A stretch of 64,000 nt of DNA from Yoonia sp. (GCA_023955335.1 JAGSGF010000007.1:29746-93745); one strand, 5' to 3'. Numbered from the stretch's first letter, positions 1 through 8,838 are shown. A program made the numbers and translations. Notes: generated by a model not told the origin, from the letters alone.

Positions 1-899
1 TCGGATGCCCAGGGCGGATTGGCACCTGCGCGGGACACGGTGATGGCTGCGACCTTTGCACCAAAGGCGGCGGCTTGCGTCAAATCGGACATCGCTGCAC
101 GGGGCAGGGCTGCTTTGGTCAGCAGGCCTGCGGCGTGCAAATCGGCCATAAACCCTGCGCTGAACGTGTCGCCTGCACCGACGGTATCCACGACCTCTGC
201 CTTTTGGGCTGGCACATGCGCAGTGTCATCGCGCGTCAGAACGGTCACACCTTCGGACCCACGTGTAAGCAGAATAACCTGCACGTTGGTGCCTTCAAAA
301 AGAGCGGCGGCATCGGTGCCACCAGTGATCCACTGCAGATCTTCGTCGGATGTTTTGATGATGTCGGCGGATGCGAACACGCTTGTCAGACGGGCGCGAT
401 ATGCGGCTTCGTTTGTGATAAAACCGGGGCGGATATTGGGGTCGATCATCGTGACAGCGGTGCCTGACACGCGGTCCATTAACGCGGCATAGGCACTGGC
501 GCAGGGTTCAACGACAAGGCTGATCCCACCAAAGAAAACAGCGTCGGTTTGCGTTTCAGGCAGATCGGCGGGCTGCAACATACGGCCGGCTGTATTTTCA
601 TCGTAAAATGCATAAGACGCATGGCCATCGGTGAGCGTGACAAAGGCCAAGGTGGTCGGACGATCCGCGATGTGTGCCGGGCTGCTGTCGACTTTTGATG
701 CGGATAGCTCAGCGCGCAGAATGTCGCCAAACAAATCCGATGACAGACCAGAGAAAAATTGCACCGGCGTGCCTAGTCGGCCCAAAGCAATGGCCGTGTT
801 AAACACCGACCCACCCGCATGGGGGGCAAAGGCTGCGCCACCAGTCGTGGCCGCGCACGGCAACATATCGATTAAGGCTTCGCCCGCACAAAGGATCAT
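1..899 (-). CDS. PfkB-family carbohydrate kinase (fructokinase-like), 3' end cut by the window
   Basis: A ribokinase/PfkB-type sugar kinase that would phosphorylate a sugar, probably fructose, with ATP in the cytoplasm. Read from the ATG at 897-899 it stays open to the window edge (299 codons), so only the last few residues should be missing for a family of about 300-320. The N-terminal substrate region has the glycine pair G29-G30, and the C-terminal PfkB signature DTVGAGDTF lies at residues 238-246, with D244 as catalytic base. A GGAGAG ribosome binding site precedes the start. It follows the zinc-ribbon gene by 16 bases on the same strand and may be the last gene of that transcription unit. 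Substrate is inferred from family only. Confidence 0.85.
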   Translation of the reverse strand, partial: MILCAGEALIDMLPCAATTGGAAFAPHAGGSVFNTAIALGRLGTPVQFFSGLSSDLFGDILRAELSASKVDSSPAHIADRPTTLAFVTLTDGHASYAFYDENTAGRMLQPADLPETQTDAVFFGGISLVVEPCASAYAALMDRVSGTAVTMIDPNIRPGFITNEAAYRARLTSVFASADIIKTSDEDLQWITGGTDAAALFEGTNVQVILLTRGSEGVTVLTRDDTAHVPAQKAEVVDTVGAGDTFSAGFMADLHAAGLLTKAALPRAAMSDLTQAAAFGAKVAAITVSRAGANPPWAS

Positions 900-915
900 T
901 TCAGCTCTCCGTTAT

Positions 916-2046
916 TCACTGACTGTTAGCGATAACATATCCTGCAATAAGCGCAACAATCAGACCAAGCAGAACTGCAAATGTAATTTTCCAAGCGGAA
1001 TAGGGGCGTTCACCCTGCACGCGGCCAGTGCGGCCATTCACGACAAACCGAAACGTGCGGCCACGGTATTTATACGCAGCCAACCAGACAGGGAGCAGGA
1101 TATGCTTGAAGGTCACATCGGCCACGGCGGTGTCCACCTCTGACACGCGCTGTTCGTCCCCGCCAATGTCGTATTTGACGTCGCGCAGGATCATGCGGTC
1201 CATGAAATCACGGGCCTCAGTGAAACCATCGGTCAGCTCAACCTGATACCCTTCTGCACGAAAGCCTGCCAGATAGTCTGGTTTATAGGGTTCTAGCGCC
1301 GACAAATCCCACGGCTCTAAACCGTCCGTATATTTCTTGGGTAGGCTTTGGGATGCAAGCACGAGCACATCGTCAAAGAACCGTCCAACACGGCCCGACG
1401 CAGGACGCCAGCGTGTTTTGCGCACGCGGACTTGCCGGGGTTTGCCATCGCGCATGACCGTGCGGGTTTCGTAATAATGGGTGCCGCGTTGGCCACTGTA
1501 CTTGCTTTTGGTGTCGGCATCGAATGTCCAATAAGGCACGTAAATACCGTTCATCTTGCGCCCCTTTCGGGCGTACTCCATCAGGCCATTTGGCGCGAAC
1601 CACAGGCTGCCAAGCCAGTCGGTCAAGGCTACACCTGCAGCTGTCTCATCCATCGCAAAAGGAAGCAGTCCTCGTGGTTTGATATGGCGGTGTGTGCCTG
1701 TACCGCTAACCACGGGGGTTGCGCAGAACGGACATTCGGCGGCGTGCATATCGGCGTCAAATTCGGTCGTCGCCCCACAATTTGGGCAGGTTGAGACACG
1801 CGTTTCTTCGATCTCTTCTTCTGATAGCTGATTGGCGACAGCGACACGAAAATCCAGTTCTTTGATGCCGCCGCGCGCATGGCGTGTGCCCTCAATCGGC
1901 TGTGCATTGCCGCAGTGATCGCACTGCAATTGATGTGCAGTGGGATCAAAGCGCAGGTCAGACCCGCAGGTGTCACACGGGAAGCGATGTTCAACGGTCA
2001 TAGGGGGGGCGGCAGTGCCTTTGGAGCTTTGATCCACGGTGGTCAT
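916..2046 (-). CDS. Double zinc-ribbon membrane protein (often mislabelled primosomal protein N'/helicase-like)
   Basis: The protein has 376 residues. Two zinc ribbons are visible: C24/C27 with C42/C45, and C87/C90 with C105/C108. A charged middle region follows, and one hydrophobic segment sits near the C-terminus (about residues 350-372), so it is probably a tail-anchored cytoplasmic protein. It has no helicase motifs, so the common helicase annotation is misleading. Its ATG directly follows the stop codon of the SPFH gene (TAAATG), implying coupled translation. From memory, Bacillus SPFH protein YdjI works with membrane partners of this general kind (YdjG/YdjH); a role as anchor or adaptor for the SPFH protein is inference. 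Confidence 0.75.
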   Translation of the reverse strand: MTTVDQSSKGTAAPPMTVEHRFPCDTCGSDLRFDPTAHQLQCDHCGNAQPIEGTRHARGGIKELDFRVAVANQLSEEEIEETRVSTCPNCGATTEFDADMHAAECPFCATPVVSGTGTHRHIKPRGLLPFAMDETAAGVALTDWLGSLWFAPNGLMEYARKGRKMNGIYVPYWTFDADTKSKYSGQRGTHYYETRTVMRDGKPRQVRVRKTRWRPASGRVGRFFDDVLVLASQSLPKKYTDGLEPWDLSALEPYKPDYLAGFRAEGYQVELTDGFTEARDFMDRMILRDVKYDIGGDEQRVSEVDTAVADVTFKHILLPVWLAAYKYRGRTFRFVVNGRTGRVQGERPYSAWKITFAVLLGLIVALIAGYVIANSQ

Positions 2047-3147
2047 TTACCCGGCAGGGGGAGGTGGTGGCATAACGGTGAACAGTTGCGCCAGTTCAGA
2101 TACATCCTCGGCGCGCTTCCAGCCGTCTTGGCCTTGCGTCCAGACCATGCTGTCGCGGGTCATGCCGCCGTCGGTGACTTTGCGGCCCATTGCCGCCTTG
2201 GAAAACGGCCCTGTGATGTCGCCTGCAACGGCAATATGCCAAACATGTTCAACCGGCGGGGGCGGGGGCGGCGGCGTTGGGGCCGCACCCCAAGGACCAG
2301 ATTGCATTTGCGTGCCCATCGCCATGCCCATTCCCATGCCAAGACCAGCCCCCATGCCGCCTCCGCCATTGGGGTTAGACGCTGCAGCTGTCATCGCCTC
2401 GGATGTGGAATACTGCATAAAGTTGCCCAGATCACCGGCGATCCCCATGGAGGTCCGCTTGTCCAAAGCCGCCTCAACTGCGGGAGGTAGGCTGATGTTT
2501 TCGATATATAGCTCGGGGATGGTCAGGCCGTATTGCGCCATTGTCGCTGAAATGGCCGTGGCAACCAGCTTGCCCAGATCAGCAGTATTTGCAGCCATAT
2601 CCAGAACCGGAATGCCAGACGATGCAATTACGCGGCTGAATTCTTGCACGATGATGTTGCGAACCTGAAAGCTGATCTCATCCATCGTGAACTCACCGTC
2701 GGTGCCGACGATTTCGCGCAAGAACACGGCCGGATCAGACACTTTGACCGTATATGTGCCATATGCACGAATACGTGTCGGACCAAATTCAGGGTCGCGC
2801 AGCATAATCGGGTTTTTAGTGCCCCATTTCAGGTCAGAAAAACGGGTCGTGTTGACATAGTAAATTTCGGATTTGAACGGGCTTTTGAAGCCGTGATCCC
2901 AGTGGTTCAGGGTCGTCAGGATCGGCATGTTGTTGGTTTCCAACATATACAGGCCGGGTGTGAATACATCGGCGAGCTGGCCTTCGTGGATGAAAACAGC
3001 AGCCTGTCCTGTCCGCACGGTCAGCTTTGCGCCGTATTTGATCTCGTGGGCTTCGCGTTCAAACCGCCAAACCATTGTGTCGCGCGTGTCGTCAGTCCAT
3101 TGGATGACGTCGATGAACTCACCGCTTAGAAAATCGAAAATGCCCAT
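2047..3147 (-). CDS. SPFH/Band-7 domain protein with C-terminal GYF_2-like domain ('virion core protein' family, YdjI-like)
   Basis: The protein has 366 residues. The SPFH (stomatin/prohibitin/flotillin-like) region covers about residues 1-235. A Gly/Met-rich linker (about 262-290), a poly-proline stretch (about 292-298) and a GYF_2-like module with spaced tryptophans (about 303-358) follow, and the tail ends in five prolines. There is no signal peptide or clear N-terminal membrane helix, so membrane recruitment probably needs a partner. It lies 30 bases after the DUF2927 lipoprotein gene and abuts the zinc-ribbon gene. SPFH proteins form membrane-bound oligomers in envelope stress responses; the exact role here is unknown. 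Confidence 0.85.
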   Translation of the reverse strand: MGIFDFLSGEFIDVIQWTDDTRDTMVWRFEREAHEIKYGAKLTVRTGQAAVFIHEGQLADVFTPGLYMLETNNMPILTTLNHWDHGFKSPFKSEIYYVNTTRFSDLKWGTKNPIMLRDPEFGPTRIRAYGTYTVKVSDPAVFLREIVGTDGEFTMDEISFQVRNIIVQEFSRVIASSGIPVLDMAANTADLGKLVATAISATMAQYGLTIPELYIENISLPPAVEAALDKRTSMGIAGDLGNFMQYSTSEAMTAAASNPNGGGGMGAGLGMGMGMAMGTQMQSGPWGAAPTPPPPPPPVEHVWHIAVAGDITGPFSKAAMGRKVTDGGMTRDSMVWTQGQDGWKRAEDVSELAQLFTVMPPPPPAG

Positions 3148-3177
3148 GTGTTCAGGCTCCTTTGGTCAAATATGGGG

Positions 3178-4131
3178 TTAGCTCGTACTGCCGTCCACCA
3201 ATTCAGTTGCGATTTGGCGCACAATGGGTGCGGCCTCGGCGGCGTCCATGCCGTTGCGCAGGCGTGGGTCGTAAAGCATGCGCAGCAACATTTCGTCATG
3301 TGTGGTCAACAGGCCAAACTCTTCGTCATCATTAAAGATCGACGGACGGGCCGCTGGGCTATCATTGGGCAGGCCAAGCCCTTGGGCCAATTCTTCGTGG
3401 ATGCACGATTTGCGCAACAGATCAGGGTGTTCGCCGCGAATAACGGCAATTGCTTTGCTGTAGGTCGATTTGCCGGCCTCGGAAAATGCAACGACGATGC
3501 AAAGCTGATTGGACGGCAAACCAAGGATTGCGCGCATGGAGCTTGGTGCGATACCGGGGACCAATTGGCGCAAACGGGCTTCTGATCCGCGCCGGTCGCC
3601 TTCGTTTAAGAACATGACGTAGAAATTTGGATTTGCGTCCGACATCGTAATCGGATGCCCCGTTACGCGCGCCAGACGCTTTGCGTATTTAGTAACTTCA
3701 GCGCGGTCGGTCATGCGTCGATCGGCAGGGATCGTATCGCCAAACTCAACCGTCATGCGGACGGGGCCAGTCCATCTGCTTAGGTTTGACGCGGTCGCCT
3801 GTGCACGCAGAAAGTTGCCATCGCTGACGTATTCATCAAACAATGCGATCCGCACAAAATTGCGTGCAAGCTGGGTATCTGTGAACGGGGTATCAGGCCC
3901 GCCGCCATCAACCCGCAGCAACCCGCGACTGACCAGACCATCTTCGATCCGTGTGTAATATGTGCGTAGCGCGTCACTTTGCGTTGATGGGGCGGCAATG
4001 ATCGGGGCGGGTGGGGCGACCCTGACTTGCGGACGAACAACTGCCGCCTGCACGTCAGGCGCAGGTGGCGCCGTACACGCAGACAGCGCCAAAAGGCCCG
4101 CCAGTACAAAAGAACCGCCCCGAAGCGTCAT
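3178..4131 (-). CDS. DUF2927-family lipoprotein with HE-containing metalloprotease-like motif
   Basis: A 317-residue exported protein. The N-terminus is a lipoprotein signal with lipobox LSAC, the modified cysteine being C19. A Pro/Ala-rich stretch follows and then the DUF2927 region. Residues 245-254 read HEELAQGLGL, a conserved DUF2927 motif resembling a zinc-protease HE centre, but it is not a canonical HExxH, so catalytic activity is unproven. The ATG at 4131 directly follows the telA stop at 4132, so the two are probably translationally coupled. This places a periplasm-facing lipoprotein inside the TelA/XpaC/SPFH unit. Confidence 0.8.
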   Translation of the reverse strand: MTLRGGSFVLAGLLALSACTAPPAPDVQAAVVRPQVRVAPPAPIIAAPSTQSDALRTYYTRIEDGLVSRGLLRVDGGGPDTPFTDTQLARNFVRIALFDEYVSDGNFLRAQATASNLSRWTGPVRMTVEFGDTIPADRRMTDRAEVTKYAKRLARVTGHPITMSDANPNFYVMFLNEGDRRGSEARLRQLVPGIAPSSMRAILGLPSNQLCIVVAFSEAGKSTYSKAIAVIRGEHPDLLRKSCIHEELAQGLGLPNDSPAARPSIFNDDEEFGLLTTHDEMLLRMLYDPRLRNGMDAAEAAPIVRQIATELVDGSTS

Positions 4132-5322
4132 TTATGCGCCCGCCGCTGTGCCGATGGTGTCGCCAGTGCCAGTCTTTCGGGCTTTGGCGGATGCCAGCGT
4201 TGTCTTTAACTCTGCCTCCATCTTTTTCAGCTCTGCTTCGGCCTCAGCGCGCTTGCGCTTACCTTCGTCAGCGATCTCAAGGCTTTCGTTGATCGTAGCG
4301 ATCAAGTTGGCGTTGGCGTCTTTCACAGCGTTGATATCGAATACACCACGTTCCATTTCCTGACGGATAACCTTGTTGGCATCGCGCAGGTTTTGGGCGT
4401 TTGACGTAAGCAGATCGTTCGTCAGGTCATTGGCATCGCGCACCGCTTCGGCAGCTTCGGCAGAGCGTTGGATGGTGACGGCTTGGGCCAGTTGGGTTTC
4501 CCAAAGCGGGACCGTGTTGACCAAGGTGGAATTGATCTTGGTCACCAGCGACTTGTCATTTTCCTGCACAAGACGGATTGATGGCAAGGATTGCATCGTC
4601 ACCTGACGGGTCAGTTTAAGATCATGCACGCGGCGTTCCAGATCATCGCGGGCAGAGCGCATGTCGCGCAATTCCTGGGCCATCATGACCGCCTTATTCT
4701 CGGCGGCCTTTGATACCTGTAATTCCTTTTTGGGAATGACTTTGGTGTCCAATTCGTCGAGCTTGGCTTCGCCTGCAGCGATATAAAGCGCCAATTCGTC
4801 GTAGAACTGCAGCGTTTTGTCATACAGAACATCAAGGCTTTCGATGTCTTTAAGCAGCACATGTTCGTGGCGCAGTAGATCATCGGTGATGTTGTCTATC
4901 TGGCCCTGAACATTCTCGAACTTAGCAACAAACTTGGCCATTGGGGCTGCGCGGCCCAACAGTTTCTCCCACCAAGACCGCTTGCGGCGGACGTCCAGCT
5001 CGGACACGGAAAATCCGCGAATTGTGCTGACGATGTTGCGCAGGCTGTCACCGGCAGGGCCGATATCTTTGTTGCGTACACCGGCCAACATGGCTTGGCT
5101 GATCTCTTGCAGTTCGGCCTGAGCACCCGACCCAAAGGACACAATTGAATGGGTATTAGACATGTCGACTTCGGCCATACGGCGCTTAATCTCAGCGGTC
5201 GTCGGCTTGTCAGCAGCAGCCATTGTGACCAGCTCGCCCTTTGGTTCTGCCAAAATAACAGCTGTTACTTTTTCAACTTCGGCCAGCGCGGCCTCGGCTT
5301 TTTTACGGATCGTATCAGACAT
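4132..5322 (-). CDS. telA: TelA-family toxic anion resistance protein
   Basis: A 396-residue protein of the TelA/KlaA/YaaN family, which is linked to resistance to tellurite and some envelope-active compounds; the biochemical activity is not established. The sequence is largely helical and highly charged, with long heptad-like stretches in the middle and C-terminal half and no signal peptide or membrane segment. It starts 15 bases after the xpaC stop and ends against the DUF2927 start. In Bacillus the homologous pair xpaC-yaaN is also adjacent, which supports both calls. Confidence 0.9.
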   Translation of the reverse strand: MSDTIRKKAEAALAEVEKVTAVILAEPKGELVTMAAADKPTTAEIKRRMAEVDMSNTHSIVSFGSGAQAELQEISQAMLAGVRNKDIGPAGDSLRNIVSTIRGFSVSELDVRRKRSWWEKLLGRAAPMAKFVAKFENVQGQIDNITDDLLRHEHVLLKDIESLDVLYDKTLQFYDELALYIAAGEAKLDELDTKVIPKKELQVSKAAENKAVMMAQELRDMRSARDDLERRVHDLKLTRQVTMQSLPSIRLVQENDKSLVTKINSTLVNTVPLWETQLAQAVTIQRSAEAAEAVRDANDLTNDLLTSNAQNLRDANKVIRQEMERGVFDINAVKDANANLIATINESLEIADEGKRKRAEAEAELKKMEAELKTTLASAKARKTGTGDTIGTAAGA

Positions 5323-5337
5323 ATATTGTCCCCTTTA

Positions 5338-6210
5338 CTATTTTATACGCACGCCTTCGCGGCGCAAACGGTCGCGCAGCACTTTGATTTCAATATCCAT
5401 GTCGCTTTTGTCATCGAGCAACATCTTATTTGTGCGGGCCGCGAAATTCTGCTCAAGGTCGCCAAGTAGCGCCTCGTAGTCAGTGCGGGCCGCTTGGTTT
5501 TTTGATCGGCGGTAGACATCGACAAACTTGATCGTCGCGTCCTTCGCACCCATCAAATAGACGCCCAAAAACTTGCGGGCACCGGTTAGGTCACGCGGAT
5601 CTTCTTCGACCGTGCGGATCATCTTGCGAGCGGCGGCTTGGAACGCGCCAACGCGGATGTCGAGCGCGCGGTCGCCCAACCCGTCAATCTGGTCTTTCAT
5701 AACCGACAAATGCAGCTCGGCCTCGTCCACGACGCGGGCGACGCGGTCTTGTTGGAATGTGTCAATGCCTTCCATGCGTTTATCGCGCATCGGGTCCAGG
5801 CCAAATGCAGCGACATGCACGGCAACACCTGCCGCACCGTAAAGCAGCGCAGATAGCATGTTCGCATCATGGGCAAACGATGCCAGCGCTATGCCGACCC
5901 CCGTCAATGCAGACGCGAGCATCTTGCGCGGAACGGCAGGGCGGCGGGCGACCTTGCGGGCGTTGTACGCCGCCTCGGCGCGCAGACCTTCGCCCAGCAA
6001 CCAAGCGGCTGCGACCAGCGCGCCAGCGCCCATAAGCCCGGTTATCAAGGCCACCGGTCCGTCGGAAAACGTCGTCGCCACCAGCACAATCGCGGGCGGG
6101 AACAACACGCCAGCACGGCCAGCGCTTGCATCTACCTCGCGGTCATCAATCACCACTTCAGATGCATCCGACCCGTCAGGGCTAAATTTTCCACCGAATT
6201 TTTTGGCCAT
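5338..6210 (-). CDS. XpaC-family membrane protein (5-bromo-4-chloroindolyl phosphate hydrolysis family)
   Basis: The protein has 290 residues. Two hydrophobic pairs lie at about residues 33-75 and 95-135, followed by a charged, helical cytoplasmic-type region to the C-terminus. The family was named for a phosphate-hydrolysis phenotype, but its chemistry is unclear. The ATG lies one base after the stop of the 28-codon gene at 6212-6298, and a G-rich stretch at the end of that gene can serve as its ribosome binding site. Pairing with telA immediately downstream is the typical arrangement for this family. Confidence 0.82.
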   Translation of the reverse strand: MAKKFGGKFSPDGSDASEVVIDDREVDASAGRAGVLFPPAIVLVATTFSDGPVALITGLMGAGALVAAAWLLGEGLRAEAAYNARKVARRPAVPRKMLASALTGVGIALASFAHDANMLSALLYGAAGVAVHVAAFGLDPMRDKRMEGIDTFQQDRVARVVDEAELHLSVMKDQIDGLGDRALDIRVGAFQAAARKMIRTVEEDPRDLTGARKFLGVYLMGAKDATIKFVDVYRRSKNQAARTDYEALLGDLEQNFAARTNKMLLDDKSDMDIEIKVLRDRLRREGVRIK

Positions 6211-6211
6211 A

Positions 6212-6298
6212 TTAAAGCGCCCCCAGCCAGCCAGAGGTCACGCCGTACAGCAAAACGATCAGAACGACATATGCGCCGCGTTGGATGGATTTGGACAT
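6212..6298 (-). CDS. 28-residue single-pass membrane microprotein in the terC-xpaC-telA unit
   Basis: A short gene: ATG at 6296-6298 and TAA at 6212-6214, encoding 28 residues. After the basic start MSKSIQRGAY comes a hydrophobic run (VVLIVLLYGV) and then TSGWLGAL, which suits one membrane helix. The ribosome binding site is a perfect AGGAGG six bases before the ATG, much better than average for this window. The next gene, xpaC, begins one base after its stop, so it is probably translated and coupled to xpaC. I recognise no family; function unknown, possibly a small partner or regulator of XpaC or TerC. Confidence 0.65.
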   Translation of the reverse strand: MSKSIQRGAYVVLIVLLYGVTSGWLGAL

Positions 6299-6340
6299 GT
6301 CGACCTCCTAGGCTAAGCAGTTAAGCATGAATGCGCGCGA

Positions 6341-7192
6341 TTACGAATGTTTCTGCAACGCTTTGCGTTCCAAGTTCAGCTTGCGCGAATACCCAGACTG
6401 AATGATTTCCACGGCGACCAGCACGACCACAGAGAAGTAGAACGTCGATTTGGACATCGGAATGATTTCCTTGCCAAAGACTTTTATATTCAACGCCTCG
6501 TTATGCATCGCGTGACCAGCCGCAGGGCCAGATTCACCCAGCAGAACAACACCGACGATCAGCAAGATGAACAGTCCAAGCACTTCGTACATGCGGTTCT
6601 TTTCTAAAAACTTTGTGACGCCGTCAGCCAGCAAAAGCATTGCCAGGCCCGATAGGATGATCGCTGTTGCCAAGATCGGGAACACATCGGTGATTGCCAA
6701 TGCTGATAGGACACTATCGAACGAAAAGATTAGGTTCATAATCACAATCATCATCACAACCCGCGTCGCTGACTTGCCGGTTTTCCCCGAGACGTCGTGA
6801 TCTAGTTGATCAATCGACAGCATGTGACCGATCTCTTTTACAGCCGTATACATGATGAAAATACCGCCGATGATGAACACGCAGGTGGCAAAGTTCACGC
6901 CGCCTTCGATCACGCCTGTCCAGTCAAAGATATGGAACGGTGCGGACATCGCATCAATTAGCTGGATCATTGCAAACAGCAAGACGACCCGCAATGCGAC
7001 GGCAATTAAGATGCCCCACATACGCACAGATTTTTGCTGGGCGACTGGTGCGCGTTTACTCTCGATTGAGATATAAAGCAGGTTGTCAAAACCCAAAACC
7101 GCCTGCAAAAAGCAAAGCATGATCAGGTTGGTCGCATTTTCGAGTGTTAAAAGGTCAGCCACGGTCGTTTTCCCCAGTAAATTTGTTGCCAT
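6341..7192 (-). CDS. TerC-family integral membrane protein
   Basis: The protein has 283 residues from the ATG at 7190-7192; an ATG ten codons further upstream is possible but adds an unusual Cys/Arg-rich tail. Seven or more hydrophobic segments carry TerC hallmarks: FLQAVLGFDNLLYI near the N-terminus and IMNLIFSFDSVLSAL in the middle, with acidic residues inside membrane helices. TerC proteins are linked to tellurium resistance and to manganese or other metal export coupled to exoenzyme metalation. It stands 42 bases before the microprotein gene and 39 bases after rluB, so it may begin the stress unit or be read through from rluB. Confidence 0.9.
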   Translation of the reverse strand: MATNLLGKTTVADLLTLENATNLIMLCFLQAVLGFDNLLYISIESKRAPVAQQKSVRMWGILIAVALRVVLLFAMIQLIDAMSAPFHIFDWTGVIEGGVNFATCVFIIGGIFIMYTAVKEIGHMLSIDQLDHDVSGKTGKSATRVVMMIVIMNLIFSFDSVLSALAITDVFPILATAIILSGLAMLLLADGVTKFLEKNRMYEVLGLFILLIVGVVLLGESGPAAGHAMHNEALNIKVFGKEIIPMSKSTFYFSVVVLVAVEIIQSGYSRKLNLERKALQKHS

Positions 7193-7231
7193 ATAACATG
7201 CACAACGCGGGGCGCGCAGCAAGGTTCAACC

Positions 7232-8038
7232 TTAGCGCTTTTTCCCCGTTGGTACGTTGCGCTTGGGCCGATTGACCACTCTGCGCTTGGGTGCGGGCTC
7301 CGGGCGCGCGCCAAGGCCAAGCTGGTCGCGGACGACACGGCTTTTGACTTCTTCGACATCACCTTGCTTTAGGTCACCCAATTGGAACGGGCCATAGCTC
7401 ACACGGATCAAGCGGTTCACGACCACGCCGATGGCTTCCATCGTGCGGCGGATTTCGCGGTTTTTACCTTCGCGGATCGACACAGTCAGCCAAGCGTTGG
7501 CCCCTTGTTGGCGATCAAACGTGACGATCATCGGCTGATAATGGATGCCTTCGACGGTTATGCCTGCGCGCAGTTCGTCCAGACGCGCCTCGGACACGGA
7601 CCCGTTGATACGCACGCGGTAACGGCGCAGCCAGCCCGTGGATGGCAACTCTAGTTTTCTTTTGATTTCCCCGTCGTTTGTCAGCAACAACAACCCTTCG
7701 GAGTTGATATCAAGACGACCGATCGACATGACGCGCGGCATGGTTTCGGGCAGGGCGCCAAACACCGTCGCGCGGTCTTTTTCGTCGCGCTCCGAGGTCA
7801 CCAAACCAGCGGGTTTGTGATAAATCCAGATGCGGGCTTCTTCCGGTGCGCCGACGCGTTTGCCGTCGACAACAATCTTGTCATCAGCGGTCACGTTCAA
7901 CGCAGGCGATGTGATCGTCTTGCCGTTGACCGATACGCGGCCTTCGATGATCATTGTCTCGGATACGCGGCGGGATGCGATGCCTGCGCGGGACAATACT
8001 TTGGCGATACGGTCGCCCTTTGGGGTGTCATTTGTCAT
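7232..8038 (-). CDS. rluB: 23S rRNA pseudouridine synthase, RluB type
   Basis: The enzyme isomerises a uridine in 23S rRNA to pseudouridine. From the ATG at 8036-8038 it has 268 residues; a longer frame begins 32 codons upstream but lacks family similarity. The N-terminal S4 RNA-binding domain spans about residues 8-60. The catalytic RsuA/RluB-type motif SIGRLDINSEG carries D110, and the family motif KNREIRR is near the end of the domain. The C-terminal tail is basic (Arg/Lys/Pro-rich), as usual for RluB. The broken methyltransferase gene lies 10 bases upstream on the same strand. Confidence 0.88.
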   Translation of the reverse strand: MTNDTPKGDRIAKVLSRAGIASRRVSETMIIEGRVSVNGKTITSPALNVTADDKIVVDGKRVGAPEEARIWIYHKPAGLVTSERDEKDRATVFGALPETMPRVMSIGRLDINSEGLLLLTNDGEIKRKLELPSTGWLRRYRVRINGSVSEARLDELRAGITVEGIHYQPMIVTFDRQQGANAWLTVSIREGKNREIRRTMEAIGVVVNRLIRVSYGPFQLGDLKQGDVEEVKSRVVRDQLGLGARPEPAPKRRVVNRPKRNVPTGKKR

Positions 8039-8048
8039 ATATAATGCC

Positions 8049-8838
8049 TTACGGGGCGGGCGCGTCCGGCGCAATCGGCTTTGTTCCCGCCACAGACGTC
8101 GCACAGCCAAAAAAGTGGCGTTTGAACGAAACATTCAAGCCTGCGGCACGCAAAGCATCAGCCATATGGGCGCAATCGCCAAAGTTTCGGGTATACGTAC
8201 CAATCATGCTAAAGTCTTGGGCACCTTGCAGAAAAACCCGCTCCAACCGGGGCAGGACACGATCAAGGTAGGCACGATAAAGCGGGCGGAGCAGCCATCC
8301 TTTAGGATCAGACGTCTCGATCAAGGAAAAGCAGCCGCCCTCGCGGAGAATGGAGAATGCGGGCAATTTGGCGGGCAAGCACAGTTTGCTGATCCGCGTT
8401 GAATGTTTTTAGCCCAAATGTCGCGACAACCATATCAGTCGAAGTCGCGGGCAAGTCAGTTTCCAGTGCATTGGCGTTTAAATGGGCAACCTGACGGGAC
8501 CGAGTTTGTTGCAGGCGGGTCACAGCTTTTTTGTGCACAGCCGCCGAAATATCGATTGCAGTAATCTGAGCGCGTGGAAACGCATCAAAAATATGCGGCC
8601 AAATTTCTCCAGTTCCTGCCATAAGATCAACGACTTGCGGGGATTTGTTGGCATGTTTCGTAACCTGACCATTTTGGATGCGGGCGATCTGAGATTGACC
8701 ACGCAGACGGTCCACGCATTGCCGTCGCCAAAGCCAGACAAAGCCAAATGAAGATACCGCGCTCCACCGCTGATAGCGCAGGGAACAGCGGTCAAATAGG
8801 GCGGCGACGTAGGTCGGGTCATAGATATCGTCGGTCAT
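8049..8838 (-). pseudogene. Class I SAM-dependent methyltransferase (UbiE/COQ5-like), frameshifted by a 7-bp tandem duplication
   Basis: From the ATG at 8836-8838 the frame carries the SAM-binding motif I (VVDLMAGTGE, D71) and continues to about residue 162, then reads out of frame and stops near 8308. The rest of the domain (EGGCFSLIETSDPKGW and onward) continues in another frame to 8049. At the break the 7-mer GGAGAAT (plus strand) is present twice in tandem, 8345-8351 and 8352-8358. Removing one copy restores one 783-base frame of 260 residues with IAR-ILREGG joined smoothly. As given, the product would be a truncated 176-residue protein. It is divergent from tadA. It is not the true ubiE by length and sequence, so its substrate is unknown. 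Confidence 0.85.
8345..8358. repeat. 7-bp tandem duplication GGAGAAT x2 that breaks the methyltransferase frame
   Basis: Two perfect adjacent copies of GGAGAAT. Deleting either copy restores the reading frame and a canonical methyltransferase sequence. A replication-slippage origin is likely; an assembly or sequencing error cannot be excluded from the sequence alone. Confidence 0.9.

Noticed and set aside
2270..2390. GC-rich repetitive DNA in the SPFH gene as a possible satellite
   Set aside because: It is explained by codons for the Gly/Met linker and poly-proline of a real protein.
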